Origin: Yersinia aldovae ATCC 35236
GTDB lineage: Bacteria > Pseudomonadota > Gammaproteobacteria > Enterobacterales > Enterobacteriaceae
Direction of reading: 5' to 3'
Assembly: GCF_000173735.1 (NCBI RefSeq)
Contig: NZ_ACCB01000001.1
Span: 207,547-271,546 of the forward strand
DNA: 64,000 nt
Shown: positions 9,436 through 19,182 of the stretch, one piece after another
Numbering within the stretch: position 1 is the first letter of the stretch
Layout: each line of letters starts with the position of its first letter
Made by a program: the position numbers and the translations under genes
Notes under the pieces: generated by a model
Told to the model about the DNA's origin: nothing
The model's database searches: none
The model's input: the letters and a program-made list of their open reading frames with translations, nothing else

Positions 9436-9515
9436 CAAACCGTCCAACTTTATGGGGTCAGTTCAATTAGGGTGGGGCTTTTTATGTTACCGCTCAGCGC
9501 TGGCGGCGTTATCGA

Positions 9516-9929
<414 letters not shown>

Positions 9930-10003
9930 TTACAATTATTATGCTGCCATTACTGCGTAACTCAGAGAATCTACAATTTACTAACACCCAACCACGTAAC
10001 TTA

Positions 10004-11464
10004 TTACAGTAATGGACTGAAAAAATAGAACAATCTTTCAGTGACACGATGCCAAAGAGGGCGCTTATTCCACAGTTTTCCGTCCAATAAGGCTGAACGG
10101 GCGATATAGTCACCCTGAACCTGGGCTAAATCGGCACCAAAACCATCATCATCAATGACTAGCGTGATTTCGAAATTAAGCCACAAACTGCGCATATCCA
10201 GATTAACGGTACCCACTAAACTCAGTTGACCATCGACCAGCACACTCTTGCTATGCAGCAGGCCACCTTCAAACTGGTAAATTTTGACGCCAGCTTCCAG
10301 TAATTCGGCAAAGAAAGCACGGCTGGCCCAACGTACCATCATGGAGTCGTTTTGGCGCGGAACAATAATACTGACATCAACGCCACGTTGTGCAGCGGTA
10401 CAGATGGCGTGCAACAAGTCGTCGCTGGGCACAAAGTACGGCGTGGTCATGATGAGCTGCTCACGCGCAGCATAAACCGCAGTCAATAATGCTTGATGGA
10501 TCATCTCTTCCGGGAAGCCGGGGCCAGATGCGATAACTTGTATCGTGTGGCCACTTTCTTCTTCAAACGGCATGATATTGGCGTCTGGTGGGGGGGGCAA
10601 AATACGTTTGCCGGTTTCGATCTCCCAGTCACAGGCATAGACGATACCCATCGTGGTGGCGACCGGGCCTTCCGTTCGTGCCATCATATCAATCCATTGG
10701 CCGACGCCGGCGTCCTGTTTGAAGAAGCGTGGATCGACCATATTCATGCTGCCGGTATAGGCAATATAGTTATCAATCAGCACGATTTTCCGATGTTGGC
10801 GTAGATCCATTCGGCGCAAAAATACTCGAAAAACATTCACTTTGAGCGCTTCGACCACTTCGATGCCGGCATTGCGCATCATGGCGGGGTAAGGGGTACG
10901 GAAGAACTGCTGGCTACCCGCAGAATCCAACATTAGCCTGCAATGGACACCGCGACGCGCTGCTGCCATCAAGGATTCGGCAACTTGATCAACCAAGCCG
11001 CCTGGCTGCCAGATGTAAAACACCATCTCTATATTGTGGCGGGCCAGTTCGATGTCGCGCATCAGGGCTTTTAGTGTGTCATCGGTGGTCGTCAATAATT
11101 GTAATTGATTGCCTTTAACGCCACTGATGCCTTGGCGGCGTTCGCATAACTGAAACAGCGGAGTGGCCACTTCACTGTTTGAACTGGCAAAAATGTGTTG
11201 GCAATCTTTGAGTTCGCTTAACCAACGGGCTGTGGAGGGCCACATGGCTTTAGCACGTTCGGCCCGGCGTTTACCCAGATGAAGTTCGCCAAATGAGAGG
11301 TAAGCGATGATTCCGACCAAAGGAATAATATAGATAATAAGCAGCCAGGCCATCGCCGAAGGAACCGCTCTGCGTTTCATCAGAATACGCAATGTTACCC
11401 CGGCAATAAGCAACCAATAGCCAAACACTGAGAGCCAACTGATTACGGTATAAAATGTTGTCAT
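10004..11464 (-). CDS. clsA: Cardiolipin synthase A
   Basis: This inner-membrane phospholipase D-family enzyme condenses two phosphatidylglycerol molecules into cardiolipin and glycerol. The chosen ATG at 11464 ([10 protein letters not shown]) gives 486 residues, exactly the E. coli length; an upstream start would add seven residues. Two N-terminal membrane helices (about residues 5-60) precede the two HKD motifs, HRKIVLID near residue 224 and HSKSVLVD with its His at residue 404. It is transcribed divergently from yciY. Confidence 0.95.
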   Translation of the reverse strand: MTTFYTVISWLSVFGYWLLIAGVTLRILMKRRAVPSAMAWLLIIYIIPLVGIIAYLSFGELHLGKRRAERAKAMWPSTARWLSELKDCQHIFASSNSEVATPLFQLCERRQGISGVKGNQLQLLTTTDDTLKALMRDIELARHNIEMVFYIWQPGGLVDQVAESLMAAARRGVHCRLMLDSAGSQQFFRTPYPAMMRNAGIEVVEALKVNVFRVFLRRMDLRQHRKIVLIDNYIAYTGSMNMVDPRFFKQDAGVGQWIDMMARTEGPVATTMGIVYACDWEIETGKRILPPPPDANIMPFEEESGHTIQVIASGPGFPEEMIHQALLTAVYAAREQLIMTTPYFVPSDDLLHAICTAAQRGVDVSIIVPRQNDSMMVRWASRAFFAELLEAGVKIYQFEGGLLHSKSVLVDGQLSLVGTVNLDMRSLWLNFEITLVIDDDGFGADLAQVQGDYIARSALLDGKLWNKRPLWHRVTERLFYFFSPLL

Positions 11465-11739
11465 AAGGGCGGAAATCCTGTTCACAAACGGTAACTAAAA
11501 AGAGTGTACGCACAGTATGGCAAAGGCGAAACCTTTAATCGGAATTTTACTGGATAAAATCTTTTAAGCTAAAGGACTTGCAACGGTGACTACGTAATAA
11601 GTCGCGGTTTGATATTCAGGTGTTGAACAATGCGTCAGGAGAGGGGGCGAGCACAATACGTAATTTCACCGAACGGCACTTTGGCTCAACAGCTTAAAGG
11701 TTTATAATAGCGTGGTTCTCAGCTTTGGAAGAGTTTTTC

Positions 11740-11916
11740 ATGCGACGGAGTAAAAATGAAGTCGGTCGTTGGCGAATGCTGCGGCAAAATCAACGGCGAA
11801 GAAATCGCTGGCTAGAAGGGCAATCACGGCGTTATCGCCATATCTACTGTGTCAGGCAACTCCACGAACATCAGCACCGGCGTTCGCTATTGTTCATCGT
11901 TGCTTATGAGTGGTAG
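11740..11916 (+). CDS. yciY: Small basic protein YciY
   Basis: This 58-residue, highly basic protein resembles E. coli YciY, which also lies divergent to cls (MRRSKNEVGRWRMLRQ versus MKRSRTEVGRWRMQRQ). The ATG at 11740 was preferred over an in-frame start at 11725 because it matches the E. coli start. Function is unknown. The many Arg residues could suggest nucleic-acid or membrane contact, but nothing further can be read. A hairpin terminator follows directly. Confidence 0.7.
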   Translation: MRRSKNEVGRWRMLRQNQRRRNRWLEGQSRRYRHIYCVRQLHEHQHRRSLLFIVAYEW

Positions 11917-11933
11917 CCCGAGCTTGAAGTAAA

Positions 11934-11965
11934 AACAGCCTCCTTGTAGGGGCTGTTCTTGTTTT
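11934..11965 (+). terminator. Rho-independent terminator after yciY
   Basis: The stem AACAGCC(T)CC / GGGGCTGTT (11934-11943 and 11949-11957) is followed by a T-rich tract. It is well placed to end the yciY transcript. Confidence 0.75.
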
Positions 11966-12523
11966 TGATAAGGGTGAATATTTTGATTTTTAACTATTTG
12001 TCACATAAAAAATTTCATTAATATTGGCTATTGGTTGAGTCTAACCTGTCCTGCTGTTAGAGGGAGGTTACACGATTGAATATCGACAAGGATATTTTTC
12101 ACTTTTAATTATGGCTTTTTTCGCAGAAAAACAATCCCTATCCTAAATTAACAAAATGCGATAATTCTGATGTCATTAGCTATAAAGAAAGAGGCACAAT
12201 AATAACTCCTCAGTTTATTTCACATCAGAATGACATCGCGTTACTCTATATATTTGGTCACTTCGTATTAATCATTCAGTTTCAGGGGTGTTACTGTTTG
12301 GTTGTTCGAAGCGGCCATCTCACCAGAAAATGGCAAGTTTTAAATAGTAACACTTGGAATTATTAATGCGAGATTATAAGTTCATTTATTTCAATCGGTT
12401 AATGCACTTCGTGTTATCTTTACTTAAATCTGTATATTACTTTTAACGATCAATGATAAATAATTGATCAATTTTATCAATTGATCAATACTGTCGCTCT
12501 CATCAAATAAAAGGATTTTTATC
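11966..12523. promoter_or_regulatory. AT-rich regulatory region upstream of EAL gene
   Basis: Over 500 bp hold no credible gene and are much more AT-rich than the flanks. Two copies of the palindrome ATTGATCAAT (12463-12472 and 12480-12489) lie about 35 bp before the EAL-domain start, spaced 17 bp centre to centre, and together form a larger inverted repeat. They look like an operator for a dimeric repressor. No specific regulator could be assigned. Confidence 0.5.
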
Positions 12524-13246
12524 ATGGGTTGCAGGCTAAACATTGCGGTTGATTGCACCTTTATCTGTGAGCCGGTTTACAGCTCAACGGGTAAGTTGCT
12601 TGCGGTGGAGTTATTGAGCCGATTTATGACATCTTCTTTTAAATCGCCAATTTATACTGAACGCTTTCTGTATCAACTTAATGCGCAAACGAAAACGCTA
12701 CTGTTATGTGAGCAATTATCCGCAGTGGAGAAATGTCAACAGTGGTTTATTGAACAGCAAATAACACTATCAATAAATATAGATTTTGATATGGCGCAAG
12801 CTGTGTTACATGACGAAAAAATCATATCTTTATTGGCAGTGATGCCGTTTATCCGCCTGGAGGTGATGGAGAGTTTCCCTAATCTCAATGATGGTGCTAA
12901 GAACCCATTATTAAGTAAGTTGGCTGAACGATATCCGTTGTGGTTAGACGATTTTGGCAGTGGTAATGCTCATCTCGCTGCTGCGACGAGCGGTTTTTTT
13001 GAATGCGTAAAAATTGATAAGAACTTCTATTGGCAATGTGGAGGGAGTGCCACTTTCAATAATCTCATCGCCCACCTGCGGGATCACTGCCAAAATGTGA
13101 TTGTTGAAGGCGTCGAAACCCATCAGCAATTTATTCAGTTAGCGGATAGTGGTATTGATGCGATGCAGGGTTACTTATTCAGTTCATTACGGTTGAATAA
13201 GGTTAATAAGTTTCCCTTGCAATATACCGATTTTAATATTCGCTGA
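12524..13246 (+). CDS. EAL-domain c-di-GMP phosphodiesterase (PdeH/YdiV-like)
   Basis: This 240-residue protein consists of a single EAL domain with no visible sensor or membrane segment. The residues that bind substrate and metal in active enzymes are present: E29 in VELLSRF, N85 in SINID, E113 in RLEVMES, D142-D143 in LDDFGSG, K163 in VKIDK, E195/E198 in VEGVET and Q215 in MQGYLF. It may therefore hydrolyse cyclic di-GMP, although the EAL triplet reads ELL, as in E. coli PdeH. Stand-alone EAL proteins of this size include PdeH and the regulator YdiV. A good ribosome-binding site (AAGGA) precedes the ATG. Confidence 0.82.
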   Translation: MGCRLNIAVDCTFICEPVYSSTGKLLAVELLSRFMTSSFKSPIYTERFLYQLNAQTKTLLLCEQLSAVEKCQQWFIEQQITLSINIDFDMAQAVLHDEKIISLLAVMPFIRLEVMESFPNLNDGAKNPLLSKLAERYPLWLDDFGSGNAHLAAATSGFFECVKIDKNFYWQCGGSATFNNLIAHLRDHCQNVIVEGVETHQQFIQLADSGIDAMQGYLFSSLRLNKVNKFPLQYTDFNIR

Positions 13247-13386
13247 GCGTGCCATTACCGGGCGGTGTAAAACTGAATTTTGCTAGTATGACATCAACTT
13301 AGGAAGGTTTTTGCTGTGAATATCACAGTTAACGAGAGCTAATCGGCGGATGATAACCTACCTATCTTCAGCAAAGGCTAGAGTTC

Positions 13387-13650
13387 ATGTCTCAATATAA
13401 ATTAGCTAAAACAGTATTCTTCGGGGATTTGAAAGTCAGTACTGCACTTTATAAGTATGAGATTTATTGTGAAGAGTCTGAGCTGGTATATCATGCGGCT
13501 ATTTATTCTGAACAAGTCATTGCCGCCGGTAAACATACTTACCCTGTGTGGGTAAGAAAAGATCATATGATATTAAAAGCACCCGCTCATATGCTCGATA
13601 AAGCGGTAGCGGCTTGCGAGGAGCACTGGTTGAAGCACTATAAAGTTTAG
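13387..13650 (+). CDS. Hypothetical 87-residue protein
   Basis: I do not recognise this protein. It is 87 residues, starting MSQYKLAKTVFFGDLKVS, with no signal peptide or membrane segment. The pattern of short hydrophobic stretches followed by a helix-like C-terminus (HMLDKAVAACEEHWLKHYKV) suggests a small soluble alpha/beta fold. A ribosome-binding site is poor (AAAGGCTAGAGTTC before the ATG). It lies alone between the EAL gene and yciI on the opposite strand. Codon use looks like the neighbours, which supports a real gene. Confidence 0.6.
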   Translation: MSQYKLAKTVFFGDLKVSTALYKYEIYCEESELVYHAAIYSEQVIAAGKHTYPVWVRKDHMILKAPAHMLDKAVAACEEHWLKHYKV

Positions 13651-13739
13651 TGGCGCTGGCTTGAATGCGCCTGAATGCAGGCGTATTCAAGGATGTTATT
13701 GTGATGAAGAACCTATCTCATTAGGGCTATTTTATTTGC

Positions 13740-13830
13740 CATTTTGAACCTGGGTTGTACTCGGAATCTTCACGTACTACGTATACGCTCCGGTTCTTCT
13801 GCGTTGTCCGTGCTCAAACTCACCGCAACA
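13740..13830. repeat. Possible dispersed Yersinia repeat fragment
   Basis: The stretch containing CTTCACGTACTACGTATACG and GTCCGTGCTCAAACTCACC does not look like coding sequence of either neighbour. It resembles from memory a short sequence that recurs between genes in Yersinia genomes. No second copy is present in this window, so the call cannot be confirmed here. Confidence 0.3.
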
Positions 13831-13870
13831 ATTATGCCTACTGGGATGGGCTCTAAGGCCGGTTATTTAA

Positions 13871-14167
13871 TCAAAATACGCGTTTGTAAGGTTTTACTAT
13901 CACCGATTGGTAAACCCCAGCGGCAACATAAGGGTCTTGTTCGGCCCAGCACTTCGCATCTTGCTGCGAGGCGAATTCGGCAATTACGGTTGAACCGGTA
14001 AAACCGGCATTGCCCGGTTCGGCACTGTCGATAGCTGGATTTGGCCCCGCGGTCAGCAGGCGGCCTTGATCCTGCAATGCTTGCAATCGCGCCAGATGGG
14101 CAGGGCGTACTGATAAGCGTTTCTCTAGTGAATCAGGGACATCCGTTGCAAAGATCACATAAAACAT
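13871..14167 (-). CDS. yciI: YciI family protein
   Basis: This 98-residue protein of the YCII family has a ferredoxin-like fold related to dioxygenases of the muconolactone isomerase type. The family start [18 protein letters not shown] and the conserved His in RPAHLARL are present. In enterobacteria it lies beside tonB, as it does here, divergent from it. A cellular role is not established. Confidence 0.9.
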   Translation of the reverse strand: MFYVIFATDVPDSLEKRLSVRPAHLARLQALQDQGRLLTAGPNPAIDSAEPGNAGFTGSTVIAEFASQQDAKCWAEQDPYVAAGVYQSVIVKPYKRVF

Positions 14168-14468
14168 TTCTTACCTTCAAATTTATCAACGTGGTGCCGG
14201 TTGTGTGTGGAGGGCCATAACAACATGTTCTACTCATGAATTCAATCATCGTGAGGCGCGGCTGTTATTTGTGTCATCTGATTGAAATATACCCGCTATT
14301 TATAATGAAATAAAATGATAACTGGCGGTAAATATATTGTACGCTTTCGTTATGATTGAAGTTTTAATCGCCATTTAACGCTAATTGGTAAGATTGTTTG
14401 TGGTTGCTTATTGAATATGATTGCTATTTGCATTTACACTTGGCTGCATTAGAGGACACTGAATTATT

Positions 14469-15203
14469 ATGCAGCTAAACAAATTTTTCCTGGGTCGCCG
14501 GCTTACATGGCCATTCGCATTTTCAATTGCCTTACACGGTAGCGTAGTTGCTGCGTTGCTATACGTTTCCGTAGAGCAAATGAAAATACAACCTGAAATA
14601 GAGGATGCTCCTCTTGCTGTCACGATGGTGAATATCGCCACTTTTGCGGCACCACAACCTGCCGCCGCCGAGCCTGAGCCAGAACCGGTTGAAGAAGCGC
14701 CACCAGAACCTGAGGTGCTACCAGAGCCTGTTGCTGTACCTATTCCTGAGCCGGTAAAGCCAAAACCCAAGCCCAAGCCTAAACCGGTGAAAAAAGAAGT
14801 CAAAAAGCCGGATGTGAAGAAGGTGGAGGCTCCACCAGACGATAAGCGATTCAAGTCTGATGAACCGGCACTGGTGGACAACAATGCACCGGTTAAATCG
14901 GCCCCCAAAGCTTCAGTACCCGGCGCTTCAACATCGGCTGGGCCAAAAGCCTTAAGTAAGGCCAAGCCGACTTATCCCGCCAGAGCATTGGCGTTAGGGG
15001 TTGAAGGGCAAGTTAAAGTCCAATATGACATTGATGAAGATGGCCGTGTGACCAATGTCCGTATATTGGACGCAACACCGCGCAACACTTTTGAACGGGA
15101 AGTGAAGCAAGTGATGCGTAAATGGCGTTTTGAGGCGGTGGCCGCGAAAGACTATGTGACGACGATTGTGTTCAAGATTGGCGGCGACATGGAGATGAGA
15201 TAA
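14469..15203 (+). CDS. tonB: Energy transducer TonB
   Basis: TonB spans the periplasm and couples the ExbBD proton-motive-force motor to outer-membrane siderophore and B12 receptors. The 244-residue protein has an N-terminal anchor (about residues 14-34) with the conserved S19-x3-H23 pair. A Pro-rich spacer of Glu-Pro and then Lys-Pro repeats (about 60-125) follows, and then the C-terminal receptor-contacting domain (about 155-244, with YPARALALGVEGQVKVQYDIDEDGRV). It is divergent from yciI and ends at a shared bidirectional hairpin with yciA. The upstream AT-rich region probably contains Fur-regulated promoters, but I could not define a clear Fur box. Confidence 0.96.
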   Translation: MQLNKFFLGRRLTWPFAFSIALHGSVVAALLYVSVEQMKIQPEIEDAPLAVTMVNIATFAAPQPAAAEPEPEPVEEAPPEPEVLPEPVAVPIPEPVKPKPKPKPKPVKKEVKKPDVKKVEAPPDDKRFKSDEPALVDNNAPVKSAPKASVPGASTSAGPKALSKAKPTYPARALALGVEGQVKVQYDIDEDGRVTNVRILDATPRNTFEREVKQVMRKWRFEAVAAKDYVTTIVFKIGGDMEMR

Positions 15204-15260
15204 GGCATTTATGCTTTGTATATATCACTTTTGAACGATATATCAGATATAAAATTATAA

Positions 15261-15283
15261 AGGGTCGCTTTGTGGGCGACCCT
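15261..15283. terminator. Bidirectional terminator between tonB and yciA
   Basis: A perfect 8-bp stem AGGGTCGC / GCGACCCT (15261-15268 and 15276-15283) with a 7-nt loop lies between the convergent tonB and yciA genes. Confidence 0.75.
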
Positions 15284-15303
15284 CTGTACTAACAGAACAT
15301 TGG

Positions 15304-15732
15304 CTATTGAGTCGCACCGACCTCAAAATTACCTCTGCCGTCAGGTAACGCACGGGCTTTACCTGCATCATCTACTGCCACATAGGTAAATATCGCCTCT
15401 GTCGCCCGATAGCGCTGGCCGATAGGCTCTGAAGAGACTTTTTTGACCCACACTTCGATATTGATAGTGATAGAGCTGCGCCCGGTCTTAATGCAGCGCG
15501 CATAGCAACACACAACATCACCGACGGCGACAGGTTTGAGGAAAGTCATGCCATCAACACGTACTGTCACCACCCGCCCGTGGGCTATCTCTTTGGCCTG
15601 AATCGCCCCGCCGATATCCATTTGCGACATCAGCCAGCCACCGAATATATCGCCGTTGGCGTTGGTATCGGCAGGCATTGCCAGGGTACGAAGTACCAGT
15701 TCACCGTTAGGTAGTGATTGTTGTTCGTTCAT
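15304..15732 (-). CDS. yciA: Acyl-CoA thioesterase YciA
   Basis: This hot-dog-fold thioesterase hydrolyses a wide range of acyl-CoAs and is thought to balance CoA and fatty-acid pools in the cytoplasm. It has 142 residues with the active-site segment [16 protein letters not shown] near residue 25. Its ATG overlaps the end of the yciB reading frame as ATGA (15729-15732), but only because yciB is extended in this sequence. It is convergent with tonB. Confidence 0.94.
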   Translation of the reverse strand: MNEQQSLPNGELVLRTLAMPADTNANGDIFGGWLMSQMDIGGAIQAKEIAHGRVVTVRVDGMTFLKPVAVGDVVCCYARCIKTGRSSITINIEVWVKKVSSEPIGQRYRATEAIFTYVAVDDAGKARALPDGRGNFEVGATQ

Positions 15733-16355
15733 TTCGGTCTGCTTTTGAAAGTAATAATTCGCCTGGAATGGCTCACTGAAAGCTCAATGAGCCTAATAAG
15801 ATGGTTCAGAACTAGGATTTTTTTTGTTTCTTCGGGCATATGGCGATAAATATAAACGCCGCTGATCAGGGTAAATACCAGCGTCAGTGCGGTTAAGCCA
15901 AATACTTTGAAATTAACCCAAATATCTTGCGGCAGCCAGAACGCGACGTAGATATTCAAGAGGCCACAGGCCAGGAAGAACAGCGCCCAGGACATATTGA
16001 GTTTAGACCAGACACTATCCGGTAGCGTCAGCTCTTTGCCAAGCATACGTTGAATCAATGGTTTCTTCATGAACCACTGACTAACTAATAATGCAGCGGC
16101 GAACAAGACGTACAGAACCGTCACTTTCCATTTAATGAATAAATCACTGTGAAACGCCAGTGTTAAAGTCCCGAACACCAGCACCATAATTGCCGTGACC
16201 AGGGTCATTTTCTCTACCTTGCGGTATTTCAACCAGGTAAAGGCTAACGCTAACAATGTGGCGACAATCAGCGCCCCTGAAGCGATAAAAATGTCATACA
16301 TCTTGTAAAAGACGAAAAAAACCACCAATGGGAGAAAATCTAAAAGTTGCTTCAT
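15729..16355 (-). CDS. yciB: Inner-membrane septation protein YciB, C-terminally extended
   Basis: This multi-pass inner-membrane protein of the YciB/IspZ family is implicated in envelope synthesis and septation. It starts [14 protein letters not shown] and has about five to six hydrophobic segments. The normal protein is about 180 residues. Here the frame runs to 208 because of an eight-base run (T8 at 15818-15825 on the plus strand); one base fewer would end the protein at ...MPEETKKS. The extra 29 residues look like out-of-frame translation. Either this is a homopolymer sequencing error or a real variant that couples yciB to yciA. Confidence 0.88.
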   Translation of the reverse strand: MKQLLDFLPLVVFFVFYKMYDIFIASGALIVATLLALAFTWLKYRKVEKMTLVTAIMVLVFGTLTLAFHSDLFIKWKVTVLYVLFAAALLVSQWFMKKPLIQRMLGKELTLPDSVWSKLNMSWALFFLACGLLNIYVAFWLPQDIWVNFKVFGLTALTLVFTLISGVYIYRHMPEETKKILVLNHLIRLIELSVSHSRRIITFKSRPK

Positions 16356-16593
16356 GAATCAATCCATTATTTATACACCGCCTGACTATACCGGATTCAG
16401 GCAGATGAGGGTACCTGCGGCAAAGCAGTATTATCCTTAATTATCTGTTTGAATGCGCGTTCCGCCAGTGGAATTTGCAGAAACTTACGATAAACACGTA
16501 ACAGATTTTGTCTGCATATTGCCAGATATGCACTAAGCCAGCATGATAAGTAAATTGGGTATCCATATTGGGTTAAGGCCGGGTGGAGTAAAT

Positions 16594-18327
16594 ATGCAAA
16601 GAAAATCGCTTCGGTATTGGATGCCAGGCTTGACCCAATTAATGGCTTATGAGCGCGAGTGGCTAAAGCCCGATGTCAGGGCGGGGTTATCGGTCGCCGC
16701 AGTCGCGTTGCCTATTGCAATTGCTTACGCGGAACTGACCGGGGTGAGTGCCGCCGTGGGGCTGTATTCGTGTATTTTGCCGATGATAGCTTATGCGTTT
16801 TTCGGTTCTTCACGGCAATTGATTGTCGGGCCTGATGCGGCCACCTGTGCGGTAATAGCCGCAGTAGTCGCGCCACTGGCGGCGGGGAATAGCGAGGTCC
16901 ACTGGCAATTAACCATTATGATGACCCTAATGATGGGAACATGGTGTTTGGTGGCCAGTCGCTTCAAGTTGGGGGCGCTGGCGGATTTATTGTCACGGCC
17001 CATACTGACCGGTCTACTCAATGGGGTGGCGATGACCATTATTGTCGACCAACTGGGTAAAGTGTTTGGTTTTATGACCCGGCCACCCCAATTGATTGAG
17101 CGGGTATTGGCGTTGCCGCATAATTTGATTAACAGCCATTTACCCACGGTGGCAATCTCCTTACTGACCTTTATCGTGTTATATGGCGTGAAGTGGCTAA
17201 GACCAAACTGGCCTGCGCCCTTGCTGGCGATTGTGATGGCAACCTTCGTCTCCTGGGCGGCTAACATGCAGCAGTTTGGTGTGACGGTGGTCGGCGGGTT
17301 TGAGGGCGGGTTGCCATTGGTGCATTGGCCCGATTTTCAACCGGGCCTGCTGCGTGACATGGTTATCCCGGCACTTAACCTCGCGGTGGTCAGTTTTGTC
17401 AGTATGATGCTGACTGCACGCAGTTTTGCCGCGAAAAATGGCTATGAAGTGGATGCTGATGTGGAGTTGAGGGCATTAGGGATTACCAACATCGTCTCGG
17501 CGTTATCGCAAGGGTTTGCTATTAGCGGTGCCAGTACGCGCACCGCGGTAAATGATGCCAACAACGGTAAAAGTCAGTTGGTTTCGATTATTGCCGCACT
17601 GGTTATTGCCACGGTATTGCTGTTCCTGACGCGGCCGTTGCAATTTATTCCGGTCGCAGCCTTGGGCGTGGTGCTGATCTATGCCGCCTGGTCGTTACTG
17701 GGGTTCAGAAGCCTGTGGCAATTGCGCAAACGCAATACACAAGCTTTCTATCTGGCAATTTTTACTTTCGTCAGTGTGGTTTTGGTGGGCGTGATTAGTG
17801 GTATTGGCTTGGCGGTGTTATTGGGGCTATTGCAGTTCCTGCGCACGGTATTTCGCCCAACAGAGCAGTTATTGGGGGTGAATGCCGATGGCATGATTCA
17901 TTCGATGCGCAGTGGAAATGGCATTAAACCGGTGCCCGGTGTGATGATTTATCGTTTTAACTCGCCACTGACCTATTTCAACGTTGCCTATTTTAAGCGG
18001 CGCATCCTCAATTTGGTCGATAGTACACCGCATCGGGCAGATTGGGTGGTGATTGATGCGGTTGCCAGTTTTACCTATGCCGATATCAGTGTGCTGGCGG
18101 CGATTGATGAGCTAAAGCGTGACCTAAAGCTGCGTCATATTAAGTTGATACTGGCGGGAAGGCGCACTGAGCTGACGCGCTGGTTTCGTATTAATCGCCT
18201 AAAGAGCCATGATGATGATCTGATTTTGGTGCCCGATTTGTATCTGGCACTGAAACTGATTCAGAGTAAACAGCGGGTGGCTGAGAGGGACGATAGCAGT
18301 GATAACACGGTGCCGGAGCCTGGCTGA
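16594..18327 (+). CDS. SulP-family anion transporter with STAS domain
   Basis: This is a 577-residue inner-membrane SLC26/SulP protein. The transport domain covers about residues 25-430 and includes the LPIAIAYAELTGVSAAVGLY signature; a cytoplasmic STAS domain follows (about 455-560, with VVIDAVASFTYADISVL). Relatives carry sulfate, bicarbonate or dicarboxylates, and the substrate here cannot be read from sequence. The ATG at 16594 follows a GGTGGAG ribosome-binding site and begins MQRKSLRYW; an in-frame ATG at 16543 lacks one. The gene is not part of the E. coli yciABC cluster and points the other way from its neighbours, so it is probably an insertion. Confidence 0.9.
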   Translation: MQRKSLRYWMPGLTQLMAYEREWLKPDVRAGLSVAAVALPIAIAYAELTGVSAAVGLYSCILPMIAYAFFGSSRQLIVGPDAATCAVIAAVVAPLAAGNSEVHWQLTIMMTLMMGTWCLVASRFKLGALADLLSRPILTGLLNGVAMTIIVDQLGKVFGFMTRPPQLIERVLALPHNLINSHLPTVAISLLTFIVLYGVKWLRPNWPAPLLAIVMATFVSWAANMQQFGVTVVGGFEGGLPLVHWPDFQPGLLRDMVIPALNLAVVSFVSMMLTARSFAAKNGYEVDADVELRALGITNIVSALSQGFAISGASTRTAVNDANNGKSQLVSIIAALVIATVLLFLTRPLQFIPVAALGVVLIYAAWSLLGFRSLWQLRKRNTQAFYLAIFTFVSVVLVGVISGIGLAVLLGLLQFLRTVFRPTEQLLGVNADGMIHSMRSGNGIKPVPGVMIYRFNSPLTYFNVAYFKRRILNLVDSTPHRADWVVIDAVASFTYADISVLAAIDELKRDLKLRHIKLILAGRRTELTRWFRINRLKSHDDDLILVPDLYLALKLIQSKQRVAERDDSSDNTVPEPG

Positions 18328-18397
18328 CAGGCGATGACATGGTAAGATAAGAAGGGGCCGTGATGGCCCTTTCTTATTGGGATTGAACTTGCCGATG

Positions 18398-19182
18398 TTA
18401 CTCGGCAGGTTCAGTGACGGCAGGTGTGCTCGGCCGCAAGAACATATATAAACGGAATAGATACACCAGTAATAATGCAGAAACCAGATTGCTCAGGGCG
18501 CTTAACACCACGGTAGCAATGGTGGTGGGCAGAATGGTCAGGTGGCTGACTAAATACAGCAGAATCAGTTTGGCGGCGATCCACAGCATCATGGCCGGTA
18601 CAATCAAACGGACATTGGCAAAGGCCAATTTCATGCTCACTTTTATCGCGGCAAAAACACCTATTTTTCCGTGGTCACAATCACCGGTGACAGGGACAAT
18701 GCGACGGCCAACACCACGCCCGGCACGATAAACATGGTCAACCCTAATTGAACCAGCAGGGTGCCGATAAACATCAGTAATAACAAGCGCGGTAAAATCG
18801 GTAAAGATAAACCGATGGCCTGCAATGCACTGATACGACGCCCGGTTGAAACCATAGAAATCAGCGTTAACAGACCGCCGACTAATAAAACATTACCCAC
18901 TAATGCAGAGAAGGTTGCCACGGCCGAGACTTTCAACAGCACCATCTGCTGTTCAGGTGTCATCTGCGACACAATCTCAGAGATGCTCATGTTGCTGCCC
19001 GACGATGTCAGATCATTTTCTGTGGTGCTTAAGGTACTCAGTTGTTCAGTATCAGGGATAAATGCCTGATTTAACATGACGGTAATGAACGCGGTCAGTA
19101 ACGCCAGCAACAGGATTGCCGGCATCTGGTTACGCAAAAAGTTAAAACTGTCACGGTATAAAGTGTTAGCCGTGATAGGCAT
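18398..19182 (-). pseudogene. yciC: yciC (UPF0259 membrane protein), frameshifted
   Basis: Two frames together encode a complete YciC inner-membrane protein of about 260 residues. The N-terminal 173 residues (18661-19182) end ...[13 protein letters not shown], and the remainder resumes as [28 protein letters not shown] and ends at 18398. One extra base in the five-base run at 18664-18668 (T5 on the plus strand) would restore ...[11 protein letters not shown]. YciC has several membrane helices and no defined function. It is either inactivated by a 1-bp deletion or miscalled in a homopolymer. Confidence 0.85.

Larger units (their letters stand above)
6540..9466 (+). mobile_element. IS3-family (IS150-type) insertion sequence, interrupted
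   Basis: The left end TTGAACTGCACCCCAAA (from 6540) and the inverted right end (to 9466, reverse complement TTGAACTGACCCCATAA) form imperfect terminal inverted repeats of about 24 bp that share a GTTGGAC block. The flanks carry the 3-bp direct repeat TTA (6537-6539 and 9467-9469), the size expected for IS3. If the true tip is TG, one base further in, the repeat is less clean. The element holds an intact orfA and a broken orfB. Removing the nested IS110 element leaves about 1.43 kb, a usual IS150-group size. Confidence 0.9.

Noticed and set aside
6540..9466. Composite transposon carrying cargo
   Set aside because: Only two transposase systems are present, one nested in the other, with no cargo gene.
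12160..12235. Inverted TTCTGATGT / ACATCAGAA pair upstream of the EAL gene
   Set aside because: The arms are about 50 bp apart and short for such AT-rich DNA, so they may be chance.
13744..14001. Plus-strand open frame overlapping yciI
   Set aside because: It covers a possible repeat and the antisense of yciI, with basic random-looking residues.
14408..14965. Long minus-strand open frame over tonB rich in Gly, Ser and Thr
   Set aside because: It is the antisense shadow of the Pro/Glu/Lys-rich TonB spacer.
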